Below are positions 53,225 to 64,000 of a DNA stretch of 64,000 nucleotides, in pieces. The stretch comes from Nephrocerus scutellatus (taxonomy: Eukaryota > Arthropoda > Insecta > Diptera > Pipunculidae). The DNA lies in assembly GCA_947095585.1 (NCBI GenBank), contig OX352761.1:108301890-108365889 (forward strand), in the 5' to 3' direction. The notes under the pieces were generated by a model. That model was not told where the DNA came from. It did not search any database and saw only the letters and a list, made by a program, of their open reading frames with translations. The position numbers and the translations under genes are program-made. Within the stretch, counting starts at the first letter, position 1; each line of letters opens with the position of its first letter.

Positions 53225-56200
53225 TGTTAGTAGAGTTAACAATATTATTATCTTCGAAACAACACAGTTTTCAATATTGCACCAAAACGTTTAAAAATCG
53301 ACTTAATCCACACGTTTCTGCTGGTTATAACAACCGGACATTTCTTCTGGGTTAAGTTTGTTAAACATGTGCGGAAAACTGAGCCCGAGTATTCCTATAA
53401 GGAATATAAAATAACTGACAATAACAAAGACTTGAAAATGTGTTCATTGTCCCTTGACTCTAACAAATAGTTAATAATTTATTAATAATATTAAAACGAT
53501 TATTATGGGTACTTGAAAACATGAGTACATTTGATAACAATTTATAATATAAAATAGTAAAAATAATAAAAGATTTTAAACTGTCATAGAATCCTTTAGA
53601 GACTGAAATCTGCCCGTCATTTCAAAATTACAAAAATCAATTAAATTAATTATAATATAATGCGGCCAACTACGCGTAAGCACGCAAAGTTTTTAAAATA
53701 TGAAAAGCACAACAACTGTTCCTAACCATTAGACTGTGCACTTCAACGTGGCTCCTTAATTCAAAAAGACAAATGCTTTTTTTTATTCTGTGTACGTTTC
53801 GTGTTACTATAAAAAGACCGAATCGTTCTTGCAAAAATTGTTTTCATGGTGGTGGCGTGGGTGGGTAAGCCAAGCAAGCAAAAAAAAGCACATAAAACGG
53901 CACCATTGTGATTTCTACTTTGATTAGCGTTGGTCAAGATATCCTTTTTGTGTTTAGCAAAATTACAGAAAGTGTCTTTTACCTTTTCATTTCTTCCCTT
54001 TTCTGGGTGTGACCATGAATGGCACGCGAAGGAATCATCATCTACTGTCTACTTAAATAGATTAAAAAATACTTTGAGGGGGTTTGAGGTTTGGATTTTT
54101 CCAGTTTTTACTGTTGGCTTTGAGTTGTTTTAAAATTTCAAGGTTGTCTTTGTTTCAGTCCGTTTTTTTGCAGCTGGGACAATAGATGACTTTTTGTTGT
54201 ATTTTATTTTATTTTTATTGTTTATTGTTTTTACTGCCAACTCTCATGTTACTAAAATTATAAGAAAGATGGCAGGAGTGGAATGATTGTTAAAATATAT
54301 ATCTACCTATTTGACTTGCAATAAGTGGCGTAAACTATTAGGAGCTCTTAATGTAGGTTAAATAATACACATACATGCATCTTTCCTGAAAACCTCATAC
54401 TTTGGGCACCGCTAGGTACCGAAGGGGAAAACATAATGGTGAAAATAAGTACTCTAGAAAACTTGATTATCAGGAGTTGTTTTCTAGAGCTCCGGATAAT
54501 CATGCATCACTTCAAAGATACGTACCAGACTTATGTTATCCCCATCTAAGAATTCTTCAAAACAATTCTTGTAAAAGTATGAAGAAAGCGTTAAATTCCT
54601 AAGAACAATTTTATGGTGCGATGTGGGTAATCCTATGTTGTATGATTCAATTCTTTAAGACATCAAACAGACCATCTGAGCATTGAAGAACCCATACATT
54701 AAAGAGCAGCAGCTCATTAATTAAATAAGATGTTCAGTTTTATGCAGTTGATAAGTACGAATAAAAAGATTGAACCACTTTTAGTGGTATTGTTAATGAT
54801 ATTGTTTACCTAAATTTCCTCTAGCAATAAGTGATCGCACTATTGAAGGAAGCTTTGATTATAATGTTTTTATCTAATGAAAGAAGTGACGGGATTATAA
54901 GGTGACTAGAAAATACTATTACTCGATAATTCCATTTGTAGTCTAATAATTATCACATCAAGAAAATAACTTGAATTAAAACTATTTTTTATATGGATGC
55001 TCCGCCTCTTATGACGTTCAAATACACTAATTACACTGAGGCATTTAATAAAACGTAAGGAAAATTTTGCACTGGGTATAGGGTGCTTCCACTGTACCAA
55101 AGTTGGTAATATTTTATTTTTTCTTCTATTACATTATTATGAGGAGAATATGGGAAGCGACAAAGGCGTTTTATAAATTCCGATAAAGTAAATTCTCTAT
55201 CATGCACACCGACACTGATTTCCTGAGTCATTTAAGACAATTATTGTCTCGATTTTTTCTCGAATGTGACAGTGAACGGGTAAAAAATTATGTGATCAAA
55301 GATAAAACATCAAAACGCGTAAAACAATCAACGTTAATAATTTTTAGTTCTAACTTACCTTAAAGCAGAGGTTTTTTAAAATATCATTTATCAACGTTTT
55401 TTTTATACCTCTTATAAACCGGACATATGGGTCTGGCGAGGAGACGTGATCTGACTGCTCCCTTACATTACATCTAATCAAGAATCAACTCAATCCATAT
55501 TTATTTATGTAAAAAATGTTTTTATAAACTTGAATATCATTGTGGGATGGGATAATGACGTCACTGTAATCAACACTTCAGACATTTAAGCTTGTCTGGT
55601 TTTTTTTTATTCCGCTTCCAAGCGAAATTAACTATGTATTTAAGTGGTGATTTGCTTAAATTTAAAAAATCAGCGCATTTGTTATTTTTTGTTGTAAAAA
55701 GTGGGTTGAGAACGCTTTTTGAATAGGCACCAGGCTCCTTAACAGATCAGCATATTCATTACACAAAATGATGATCAGGTGAAAAATATTTTAAAAAATT
55801 AATTTCGTATTGAAATTAAAACAAAAAAGTGTTGTAACAATTAATCACTATAAGCGCACGTCATGGTGTGCCTATCTTGCAGATAACATTCCACTACTCC
55901 ATTGTTTTCTTCTTTTAGTATTTCATGAGTTGTTTTTTATTATTGACTTATGATTGGAGCTATTAATAGATTTATTAAACAAATACTTATATTATTTGTT
56001 AATAGCTTAAAGTAAAAAGTAAGTAAAAAATAAAACACTTCAATTTGATATTTAGTGCTGTCTTTTGGTAAATATTTGATATTTTCAATTGATAAATGGA
56101 AAAATAACTTGGATGATTTCAATTTGCGCCAAATAACTATTCAAATATTTTGACATCAAATTGATTGTTGTATTTTACAGATTAATACCCACATCGTACG

Positions 56201-57618
56201 GATTTGAAGTTTCAATTACATTGTAGAATTCTGATGCAGTTGATGGGCGATGATGGGCATTGCTGTAAGTTTCGCTGTTTTTAATTTTAACAAAGCAAAA
56301 AAAATAAAATAAACAAAATGTTCTAATAGTAGTGGGTAAGTTTCCAGATATTCTTCCTAAGTGAATGAGTATATCCCTATTGTATAGTTTCTGAAACCCG
56401 CTAGGGTGAACATCTCACTTTAAAAGACAAGTCACCTAACGCACAATGGTTATATGTGCTCGCGAGTCTCTGCCTCCGGAATTCTGTCTAAAAAGGCAAG
56501 TTAAGCTTATACCGACGATTTCCCAGGTCTCTGAATAAGACCGCAGGATTATATAATTATATATAATTCCATGTATAGAATTTCTGGATGGAATCATTCA
56601 TTATTCTTTTATTTTGTACAATCGACAACAAAAAAGAACTCCTAGCCCAGCGATGGCTGAACCATCCCAGATGAATTCATTCGTTATATTTACAGACTTT
56701 CATTTAACCAGATTAGGAAGCTTAGATGACTGCTAGACTTCTAGAATTTATGCCCTGGTCTAATGCTCTTTTCGAGCTGAATTCTGGAACAATTCTCAAT
56801 GACAAGAACCGATTAGAAAGCTATTACTTTGAAGACTGCTGTGTTGGGCTTTCGGAATTGATAGATTTATGCGCTGAGTTGGTTCTTGGCTAATTATTCC
56901 GAAATTCCTAATGGCATTGTTTTCAGCCAATGACACTTTCCTAGAGGTACGGAATTGGGTCCAAAGGTACCAGCATCGGCTATAGACGATTCAATCTTTT
57001 ATCGATCAGTATACCAGACTGGACAACTCGGATTTTGATCCGGTACACCCTTGGCTTTTGCGATCCGATATTTTAGGCCGGTACTACCTTCTGAAAAGAT
57101 TCGTACTCAATACGATACAGATCATTCTGCTATCTGCTATCGCGCTCAACTGCGTATCTACCCCCAATGAGAGCATTTCATGCTCTCTTTCTAGACTCTA
57201 GATTTAGATGTTTTATAAAAATATGAAACAAATGCGTTCCAAAATATGATGGGTTCGTTTGCAAATTGAACGGGGCGCTATTGCACAAAAATGCTGGACA
57301 ATTTATGAAAATAAGATTTAAAAAAAAATCAGAGAGCACCCTGACCAAAGTATTCGATCCCTTTCAAAATATAGCGGTTATTATTTTCCTTAAATACCAA
57401 ACAGGTGTGCAATATTTTAGAATGCTACTAGCTATGTAAAAAACATTGACCCAAGTGCTCATTATAGTATAAAATCCCTGCGCAAAGTTTAAACGCGATC
57501 GGTTGAAGGGTTTGGCAGTACATAGGGAACAGAAAAACATACACATACATATATATAAATATATACATATACATTCAGAGTTTTACTTTTATATAAATAC
57601 CATTATATATATCTACAT
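53225..57618. other. No gene recognised; longest stretch without an identified element
   Basis: AT-rich throughout. Minus frames at 54906-55231 (for example VGVHDREFTLSEFIKR) and a plus frame at 54402-54602 have no recognisable family. 56690-57130 is GC-richer without coding signal. An AT/ACAT microsatellite occupies about 57540-57582. Confidence 0.4.
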
Positions 57619-57965
57619 CTATACTAATACTAATTTAAGTTTGTTTGTGTTGTTTGTATGTAGGAGGTAATCTTCGAAACTACTGGACCGATTTTGATCC
57701 GGTTTTCACCATTGTACAGGGGTTTTCCGGTGTTCCGGAGGTTATAGGTTATAGTTTTGGGTCAGGGAGGGGGACTTATTGGTGTGGGCCAGTGTGGGGA
57801 AAGGTAAGTCGGTGTGGGTCAGTGGTGTGGTCATTTGGGTGGATGTCAGTTTGGTTGGTTTAGTAGGGAGGTGGGGCAGCCGGGCAACGCCTGTTATTTT
57901 AACTTTTCACAAATCTTGATATCTTGAGGGTGGGTGTCTCAGGTAACACCGGTGTTAAAAGCTAG
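57619..57965 (+). mobile_element. Non-autonomous Helitron with G-rich core
   Basis: It starts A|TCTATACTAATACTAAT at 57619, followed by GTTTGTATGTAGGAGG and AACTACTGGACCGATTTTGA, shared with the Helitron at 29531. The 3' end shows CCGGGCAACGCC and finishes AAAAGCTAG|T (CTAG 57962-57965). The interior (57762-57890) is rich in GGTCAGTG, GTGTGG and GGGTGG words. No ORF of its own. Confidence 0.85.
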
Positions 57966-57969
57966 TATA

Positions 57970-58790
57970 CTACATACTATACTATATATTACATATTATC
58001 AAGCTGCTTGATAGCAAATATTGAATCTGTCTTATTTATAAGAAAATGGAGCTCTATACCAGTAGTAAGGCGATGTCGTTTAGCCCTTTTATCGCAAAAT
58101 CTAAAAAGGTTTACCGACAGAAAATGAATTCCTGAATTAAGTCTATTATTAAGACAGAAAATGAAGTCTATTATCAAGTATTTGATTTCTCTGGAATACG
58201 TTGTACAAGGAAAGGATCTTAATCTAAAGAATTTAGTGACGTGGTAAAGTCAGTCTTGGAAAGTTATAATGTTTAGGAAGCAACTGTAGGACAACTAGCA
58301 AGAGAGGTTTTGTTTCCTTTGTTTTGTTTTTCAAGAGGCATTTTCTCTTTTCGATGTTGCGGAAACTTAAATATCGACACAAATAAAAAAGAACTACTAC
58401 TCACTTTACAATGTACAGATTACAAAGGTTGATTCAATCGTTCGCACGGTACAGTCAAAGGACTAAATTTAAATTCAATTTTTGAAGCTTTTCTTGCTAC
58501 AAATTTTAATGCGATTTTGCCATACAACTATTCCTCAAGGTAAAATAACAAAGTTCTTAACTATTTTCTGTCTAGAGTAGTATTCAGGAATCAGTGCTGC
58601 ATTTTCTAGACTTTGTCTTGAAACATTTGTTGTGTACAATGTGCGATACAATTCACATCTAATATGTGAAACGCCGGTGACTATCTGCTCCCCAACGGGC
58701 ATCATTAATGTAAACATGAACATGAATTGGGAGGCCTTCCTTTTTTCAATAGGGTTTTTCGGTTATGCGTAAAGTTAGCTGCGGTTTGTT
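57970..58790. other. No gene recognised
   Basis: AT-rich DNA between the Helitron and mariner remnants. A minus frame at 58535-58723 is not recognised. Confidence 0.4.
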
Positions 58791-58794
58791 TGAT

Positions 58795-59519
58795 GTTTTA
58801 ACGCCTACTTTCTATTAAATCGGTGAAAATTGTACGCTTCAACAGTGTTTGAAAATTACCCATATTTGTTATCAAAGTTGGCGTTTGGTTGCAAAAACTC
58901 TCCGTGCGCTAGCTCTAAATTTCGATACAGCCCATTTCTGGCTTAACGGCTTCGTTAATGAACAAAAATATCGTTATTAGGCATGTCAGCAACCCAATTG
59001 ATGAACCAGTAAAAATTGGTGCTAGTTTTATGCTGGTAGGGTCATTTTCTTATTTAATGATGTTTGCTACACAGTCACAGTCAATGGAAATCGCCGTACC
59101 ATGCTGACCGACTGTTTTTGGATTAAATTAGAAGAGGTTTACATGAAGCACATGTGGTTTCAAGAAGACGTTGCATCATGCCACATCAATCCAAACAATC
59201 AAGTTATTGAAGTCGAAGCTCGGTGACCGTGTTATCTTTTGAAATGGCCGCCTAGTTCATGTGATCTAGTGTCTTCGGACTTTTTTCATTGGAACTAGAA
59301 CTTTAGACGACCTTAGGACCAACATAGAACTCGAAATTGCCGCTCGATTTATGTGAAAAAAGTGGGTTCAAAACAATCACTCATGCAGGGGATAAATTCC
59401 GCTTCCGATTCCGTAACTTTCTCATTGACCATAAGAAACGCACAGTAAAAAAGGAAGTAAATAAATTTTTCGAGTACCCAGTAAAACTCACGCTTGCGGA
59501 ATTCGACCAAAATATATAA
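58795..59519 (+). pseudogene. mariner/IS630-superfamily transposase pseudogene
   Basis: Broken plus frames read DTAHFWLNGFVNEQKYRY (usual DEAHFWLNGYVNKQN.R.W, first catalytic Asp replaced in context), CYTVTVNGNRRTMLTDCFW, YMKHMWFQEDVASCHI (second catalytic block, usual MWFQQDGATCHT), LLKWPPSSCDLVSSDFF (usual WPPRSCDLTPLDFF, third acidic block), then NIELEIAARF and the C-terminal tail. There are at least four stops or frameshifts. By memory of the family it sits within IS630-Tc1-mariner; subgroup not assigned. Confidence 0.85.
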
Positions 59520-59524
59520 TATTC

Positions 59525-60135
59525 AACAATTAATTGCATTGGGTATTTTTGAGCCGAAATAAATTATATAAATTATATAGAATCCTAATAATCATAGAGT
59601 AGATATTGTAGTTATTCGTATGTTGAACAAATTTTATATAACACATATATTGTAACTGTATTGAGAATTTGTATTGAAAACATAAGATCGCTCGAGCTTT
59701 AAAAGGGAGATCTACAAATAAAATCATTTGAACAGCTCAACTGATTGGCCTTTAATTCACTTAAAACTAGCATTACAAGTGAGTCACTATTCCAAAGGGC
59801 TAAACTCTCACATGTAATATAGAAAGGCAGTCAATCCACTTAAGCCCACTTAAGCCGTTTTGTTAGGGATTATTATGAAATATGATTTTAAGATGTTCAT
59901 GACAGTATTCCAGCACTTTTCTTCGTTGTCCATCAGTGTATCTTTATACAAAATGGCGATCTTTTTCATTTCCCATACAAAATTTATAGCACGATATATT
60001 TATAACTAAAAGCAAACAATTTACACTACAAACTAAGGCCACCTCAAGGTCTCTCTCATAATCAACGCAAAACCAACACTTTGTGATTCGGATCCTAGTT
60101 TAGAAGTGCTAAAAATGCATGTACAGTAAAATCTT
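59525..60135. other. No gene recognised
   Basis: AT-rich non-coding DNA leading to the possible promoter at 60140. No element signature. Confidence 0.4.
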
Positions 60136-60139
60136 TTTG

Positions 60140-60170
60140 TATAAAACAACAACCCACAGTCGCAGTAAAA
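60140..60170 (+). promoter_or_regulatory. Possible core promoter (TATA box with initiator-like site)
   Basis: TATAAAA at 60140-60146 is followed 15-28 bases later by CACAGTCGCAGTAA, an initiator-like word at roughly the spacing used in fly TATA promoters. A short frame with a signal-peptide-like start begins at 60231. Such matches also arise by chance in AT-rich DNA. Confidence 0.3.
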
Positions 60171-60230
60171 CAGTTCTTAACAGCGCACCGAGACACACAT
60201 TTTTATTAACTTAAACACTTCAAAGTGCAA

Positions 60231-60305
60231 ATGGAAAAGTCATTTATCACCATTGTGTGCCTTTGCTCTGCTTATTCAACGGTCGCCATGAAAGTCAAGT
60301 TGTGA
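60231..60305 (+). CDS. Possible small secreted peptide or first-exon ORF
   Basis: The ATG at 60231 (context GTGCAAATGG) starts MEKSFITIVCLCSAYSTVAM, then KVKL and a stop: 24 residues. A lysine followed by a hydrophobic Ile/Val/Cys/Leu core and small residues resembles a signal peptide. The upstream TATA-like and initiator-like words support transcription. It is too short to assign, and the true exon could end at an unseen splice site. Could be chance. Confidence 0.25.
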   Translation: MEKSFITIVCLCSAYSTVAMKVKL

Positions 60306-60309
60306 AAAG

Positions 60310-61535
60310 TCACACTCAACTGCTATGCCATGTGGTGTGGTGGTGCAATCTGCCAGTGAAATTTACGTCTTAAGAATTAATTGCTGTACATACTCTCGAG
60401 TCGAAATAGGAGGAGAAATTTGTTTAAATTAAACAAAATTTCGATTGAATTCAACGAATTTAAAAGACAACTTATTCGAATTTCGTTCACACAGATCGCA
60501 CTATTCAATGACAGTAAGAAATTGTGAAAACTTCAGTCTTTAGTCAGACTCAGAAGTGAATGACTTTAGCCAGTTTGTTAAATTTTCCACGGAAGAGAAT
60601 TGTTTTTTTCACCAACAATTAAGGTTCTGGCGCAAAAAAAAAACTTTACAGCAATCCGAGTATACTGGTACATCAAAGCTTTTCAAGTGGTTAGTCATGC
60701 GCATGAGAACATTCTCGTGTCAGCGCAATGACTTAAGTAAATAATAAAATTCTTTTGCTAGTGCCTGTGGAAAAAAAAATAATAGAATGCTCGTAACTAG
60801 TGAAGAATTAGAAGTTGTTGCAAAGTTCAGCGCGTGATTGTTGATTGATGGGATGAATGATTTTTGATGAGCAACCAAATTGCTTAGTGCCAGCGATCCA
60901 TTCAATCGTAATATTCCCATGTCCGCATATTCGCATGTTTACCAACAGAATTCATAGATTTTAATGAGAGTTATTGATCTTCCAATCAATATTCTCGGGA
61001 GTGTAATTACTGATTGTGCCAAGGAAATGAGTTGCACTTTTTGTGTCGATTTTGCTTACAAACTGTAATATGCGTGCAATTTCGTTATTAGTTTGCCCAT
61101 CAACTGGCAATTTCGAATTGTGTAACTCACTTCAATTCACAAGGCTATAATTGCAAAAAAGTAGAATACTTTCCTTACTAATTATTTCATCTTATCTGAT
61201 CACTGGCGTTATTACTCCATATAATGCTAACGTGGAAAGCCCACACTTCCGTCTCCACAATTATAGTAAAATCACGACTTTCCTTTCAATCGCAAATAAC
61301 AACAGAAATTTAATAATATGACTTTTTATTTTATTTTAGTATATAAAGACAAGTCATAAATTTAGCATTACTTAACAGTTTCTAAAGTACGATTTTATTG
61401 GCTCTAAAGCTATTAGCAGCTAATTTTTATATAACGCTTTAAATTTGCTTACTGCTTATGTTTTTAGTAAAAAACTTCTTTATTAAAAGAGTATCTGAAC
61501 TGACCTTGGCTTGGCACAACCGATCGTTGTGATGC
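60310..61535. other. No gene recognised; TE-poor
   Basis: Mixed-composition single-copy-looking DNA without element signatures. Possible regulatory or intronic DNA. Frames at 60556-60920 are short on both strands. Confidence 0.4.
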
Positions 61536-61539
61536 ACAG

Positions 61540-61765
61540 CCTATAGCTTCTCGTGACCATTTGTGCGTCTTATATTTTTGCACACAAATGAAAGGGATCT
61601 ACACTTTAAAGCCATATACGAAAAGATAATTGAGAAAATTTTTCATGACAGTTATTAATATTAGACGCTTCTCAGAGAGAGGTGGGACCTTTTTGCTGTT
61701 GTTCTTGGATTAGAACTTCGAACCTACCATTTAGTAGTTCAACGGACTAACCACTTTAGTTGCGG
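61540..61765 (-). mobile_element. SINE, diverged near full-length copy
   Basis: On the plus strand the order TTCTCGTGACCATTTGTG, TATTTTTGCACACAAATGAA, GGGATCTACACTTTAAAGCC, GAGAGAGGTGGGACC and ACTTCGAACCTACC matches the minus reading of the SINE family. The B-box equivalent (GGTTCGAAGTTC on the minus strand) is still visible. The tail region is lost. Confidence 0.8.
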
Positions 61766-61954
61766 CTATAGTCGACAATACAAGCAATTAATTCGATGTC
61801 AATCAAACAAATTCATCATAAAAAGAGACAGCTCCTGAGGACCAAGACTAAAAACATCACGGGGTCGGTGAGTTATACAAATCAGCTCAGGAAACGGTAT
61901 GTGTGTTCATATCAACCGGTAAAATAACTTTTTGGCCAACGTATCAATCTAAAA

Positions 61955-62121
61955 TCCTATATATATTAATAAAAATGAAATGCTGTTCATTGATTTTTTC
62001 TATTGAAATTTTATAAGAACTCGCGGCCCGATCAATGGGTGGAGGGGGTCAGTGAGCGGGTGGTCAGTTGGGTGGGGGTCAGTGGGGTTGGCAACCGGGA
62101 AACGCCGGGTCTTTCCGCTAG
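61955..62121 (+). mobile_element. Short non-autonomous Helitron (167 bp)
   Basis: It starts A|TCCTATATATATTAATAAAA at 61955. The interior is rich in G runs: GGGTGGAGGGGGTCAGTG, GCGGGTGGTCAGTTGGGTGG. The 3' end has GGGAAACGCCGGG, then CTTTCCGCTAG|T (CTAG 62118-62121). The G-rich core and 3' end resemble the Helitron at 57619. No coding capacity. Confidence 0.85.
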
Positions 62122-62124
62122 TAC

Positions 62125-63540
62125 CTAATAGATTTCTTAATTGCCAATAAGATCTCAAAAAATGTTCTACACATCCAAGAATGGTTCGATTTTAGTTCAT
62201 TCTCTAATCAGAATATCAGATAATTATAAATAAAATTTTCAGAACTGGCAAGAAAACGGAAAGATCGATCTCATTGTAAAAGTATCTTGAATCAAAAATT
62301 TTTGATTTCATTTCACTGCATTTATTTATTTTCATTTTCATTTTAAATCTATCAGTTCTGCTTAAATCTGTAGTTGAAGTTTAAAGATGGCGATGTTCCT
62401 AAGTTTTTAAATTTACCCAACAAATCCAAAATGCGACCTGAAACTGCACTCCAGCCTAAAAAAGAAAAGCAATCGTTGAACACTTTCCCAAAGAATAAAT
62501 GGATATTTTTGCAAAAACAAACTGCCAATTCGAACGAAATGGCAATAAACACCTTCTCCAATAGATAAAAAACAATTTAAAAGAATTCCGCAGCAACTTC
62601 GCTGTGAAATCAAAGAAATAAAGCTCGAATCTATACTAAAGATACTTAAATAACTTACATAAGAAAAAAGTACTGAATATTCATTGTGGAAAACTACAAA
62701 ACACCTGAGGGAACCAATACGCAATAGATATTATATTGGCGAGAGGTGGAACCTTTTTGGTGTTTTTCCTGGAAGTCAAACTTTGAAAATCCTTGAATTG
62801 TAAGTACCGAAAGAATTTAAATAATAAATGGGAACGCTTTGCTCTAACTTTCAAAGTAAAAATATCGATTATAACTCAAAGATTTTATCTGATTTTTTAA
62901 AAAAAAGATTGCACAGAAAAACTTTTTAAAAAATGTACCCTTATTTTTTTATCATTTCTGCTCAAATGCGATAACAGGCACTCCGGTGTTAGATTACATA
63001 ATTCTTGCACAGAATTTTTTAAGCACAAAAATATAAGCAAAAATGTTCTTCCTTGAGAAGAACGCTCGTCGTAACCATACCCAGAACTAAAGTCATATAT
63101 AACTTAACTTAACTTCAAAGGTTTTAGGAAATCACCATAGGATAAATTTACAAAGGGAACATTTACCTACATTGTATAAACCTATGAAGAAAGAAACTAA
63201 CTTACATAAGCTATCAACTAAGAGTTATTTACAGTAATCTAACTAAACAATTTCATGAAATCTTTGAACATACGCACTGAAGTCTCTTTTACGGGGGTTT
63301 TTAATATCAACAAAAACTGGTCGATAAATTTGTTTGCACTGAAAAGTCATTGTTCTAATATGATCCGCGTTCGTCGTCTTACTGTAAACAGATTTCTGCG
63401 TCAATAGTTGATACTTTTAAAGGATTATTGTTAATTCCTATCAGCAATAGCAAAAACCTGCAATTTATGTTATCAGTTATAGATATCATATTGGTAAGAG
63501 TTTTGTATTTTATATCTTTTTCAATTTCCTATTCTTTATG
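62125..63540. other. No gene recognised; small SINE remnant inside
   Basis: 62738-62800 (GCGAGAGGTGGAACC, TTTTTGGTGTTTTT) resembles the middle of the SINE on the minus strand. A plus frame at 62374-62568 and an overlapping minus frame at 62413-62724 are lysine- or Ser/Phe-rich with no recognised family. Confidence 0.4.
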
Positions 63541-63544
63541 ATTA

Positions 63545-63975
63545 AACAATGGCTTTTTCTTTAAAGAGTGTAAATAAAAAGCAGGCGCAAATTTTATTGG
63601 CGGATGTAATGAGATTAGATAAACCCTTCATAAAGTTGAATGGCCTATGCGCTGGTGGTGATCCAGATTTTCCTCACTCTTACAATTTAAGTTTGTTCTC
63701 AGGAGCAAAGTGATAAGCCCATAGCTCATCTATCGTCACAAATCTTTTAGATCAGTTTTAAACAGCTGCAAACACTCGCGAGACAGCGTCAATCGATTGC
63801 GTTTTAGTTCAACTGAAAAAAGTTTCGAAGCCATATTGAAAGTTTGGAAAACCCTATAACTAACTTATGAGTGATGCTTGGAATCTGTTCATACTAGATG
63901 CCGACGATCTCAGCAATTTCCTTTATATTTAATCTGCGATCTCCCATGATCAGATGACAATAATTTTTCATTGTT
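63545..63975 (-). pseudogene. mariner transposase remnant at window edge
   Basis: The minus strand reads MGDRRLNIKEIAEIVGI (usual ..RRITV.E.AE.LGIS), ITHKLVIGFSK, LKRNRLTLSRECLQLFKTD (usual LK..R...C..LL), then FVTIDELWAYHFAPENK (usual FVT.DETW..HY.PE.K, first catalytic Asp present) and GSPPAHRPF. Several frameshifts and stops are present. It is different from the copies at 23.6, 42.6 and 58.8 kb in the portion retained, so family identity among them is not tested. Confidence 0.8.
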
Positions 63976-64000
63976 TTCCTCTGTAGTTGAGGTTGATCTC

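Noticed and set aside
54906..55231. Frameshifted gene on the minus strand
   Set aside because: Two overlapping AT-rich frames with no motif; no evidence that they belong together.
62374..62724. Overlapping frames on both strands
   Set aside because: Low-complexity composition, no domain, partly SINE-like downstream sequence.
1..64000. CRISPR arrays, bacterial operons, rRNA genes
   Set aside because: None seen; spacing and composition of repeats fit transposons of an insect genome.

Overview
The window looks like nuclear DNA from an insect, most probably a fly (Diptera; a tephritid-like genome is my guess). It is AT-rich and has no bacterial-style gene packing and no long open reading frame. 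It is dense in eroded transposable elements of insect type: Jockey, CR1/I-like, RNase-H-bearing and RTE-like LINEs, mariner/Tc1, hAT, Helitron and foldback-like elements, plus a tRNA-derived SINE. No complete host gene is visible. Three short stretches could be host first exons or ORFs (12916-13018 minus, 20325-20371 plus, 60231-60305 plus with a TATA box). One unexplained 77-codon frame lies at 49785-50015 minus. All four are tentative.

Layout. 1-5.5 kb: two fragments of LINE family A on the minus strand, one inserted in a foldback-like repeat. 7-11.3 kb: a degenerate hAT transposon (8181-10155) flanked by related repeats and by foldback-type arms. 11.3-12.5 kb: a nest of Jockey, LINE C and SINE. 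14.2-19.5 kb: RNase-H LINE pieces, a LINE C copy with an intact FADD motif, and a SINE with target-site duplications (TSDs). 22-24 kb: RNase-H LINE, Jockey and mariner remnants. 25.3-28.9 kb: SINE, a CR1-like LINE D and a structurally complete foldback-like element (26556-27424). 29.5 kb: a Helitron. 31.8-33.3 kb: a second LINE A copy, inverted relative to the first. 35.6-40.1 kb: RTE-like LINE E and LINE B, then LINE A and RNase-H remnants. 42.6-45.7 kb: mariner, Tc1 interrupted by a full-length SINE, and LINE B. 46.2 kb: a minisatellite. 49-53 kb: four LINE B-derived pieces, one keeping a YADD motif. 57.6-64 kb: two Helitrons, two mariner pseudogenes and SINE remnants. The stretches between (for example 30-31.8, 33.3-35.6, 40.2-42.6, 46.6-49 and 53.2-57.6 kb) hold no gene that I recognise and may be introns or intergenic regulatory DNA of a large locus.

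LINE family letters (A-G) are labels for this window only. A, B and E are RTE-like; C and D are CR1/I-like; F and G encode RNase H; Jockey is named as such. The most notable items are: (i) a tRNA-derived SINE family with at least six copies, one inserted inside a Tc1 transposase with a clean TSD; (ii) a foldback-like element with about 120-bp tandem units and inverted ends, with relatives scattered through the window; (iii) twin inverted LINE A copies sharing the same dead reverse-transcriptase site and the same non-LINE 5' module; and (iv) small Helitrons with a G-run-rich core. No repeat database could be searched, so whether any family is already described remains open.
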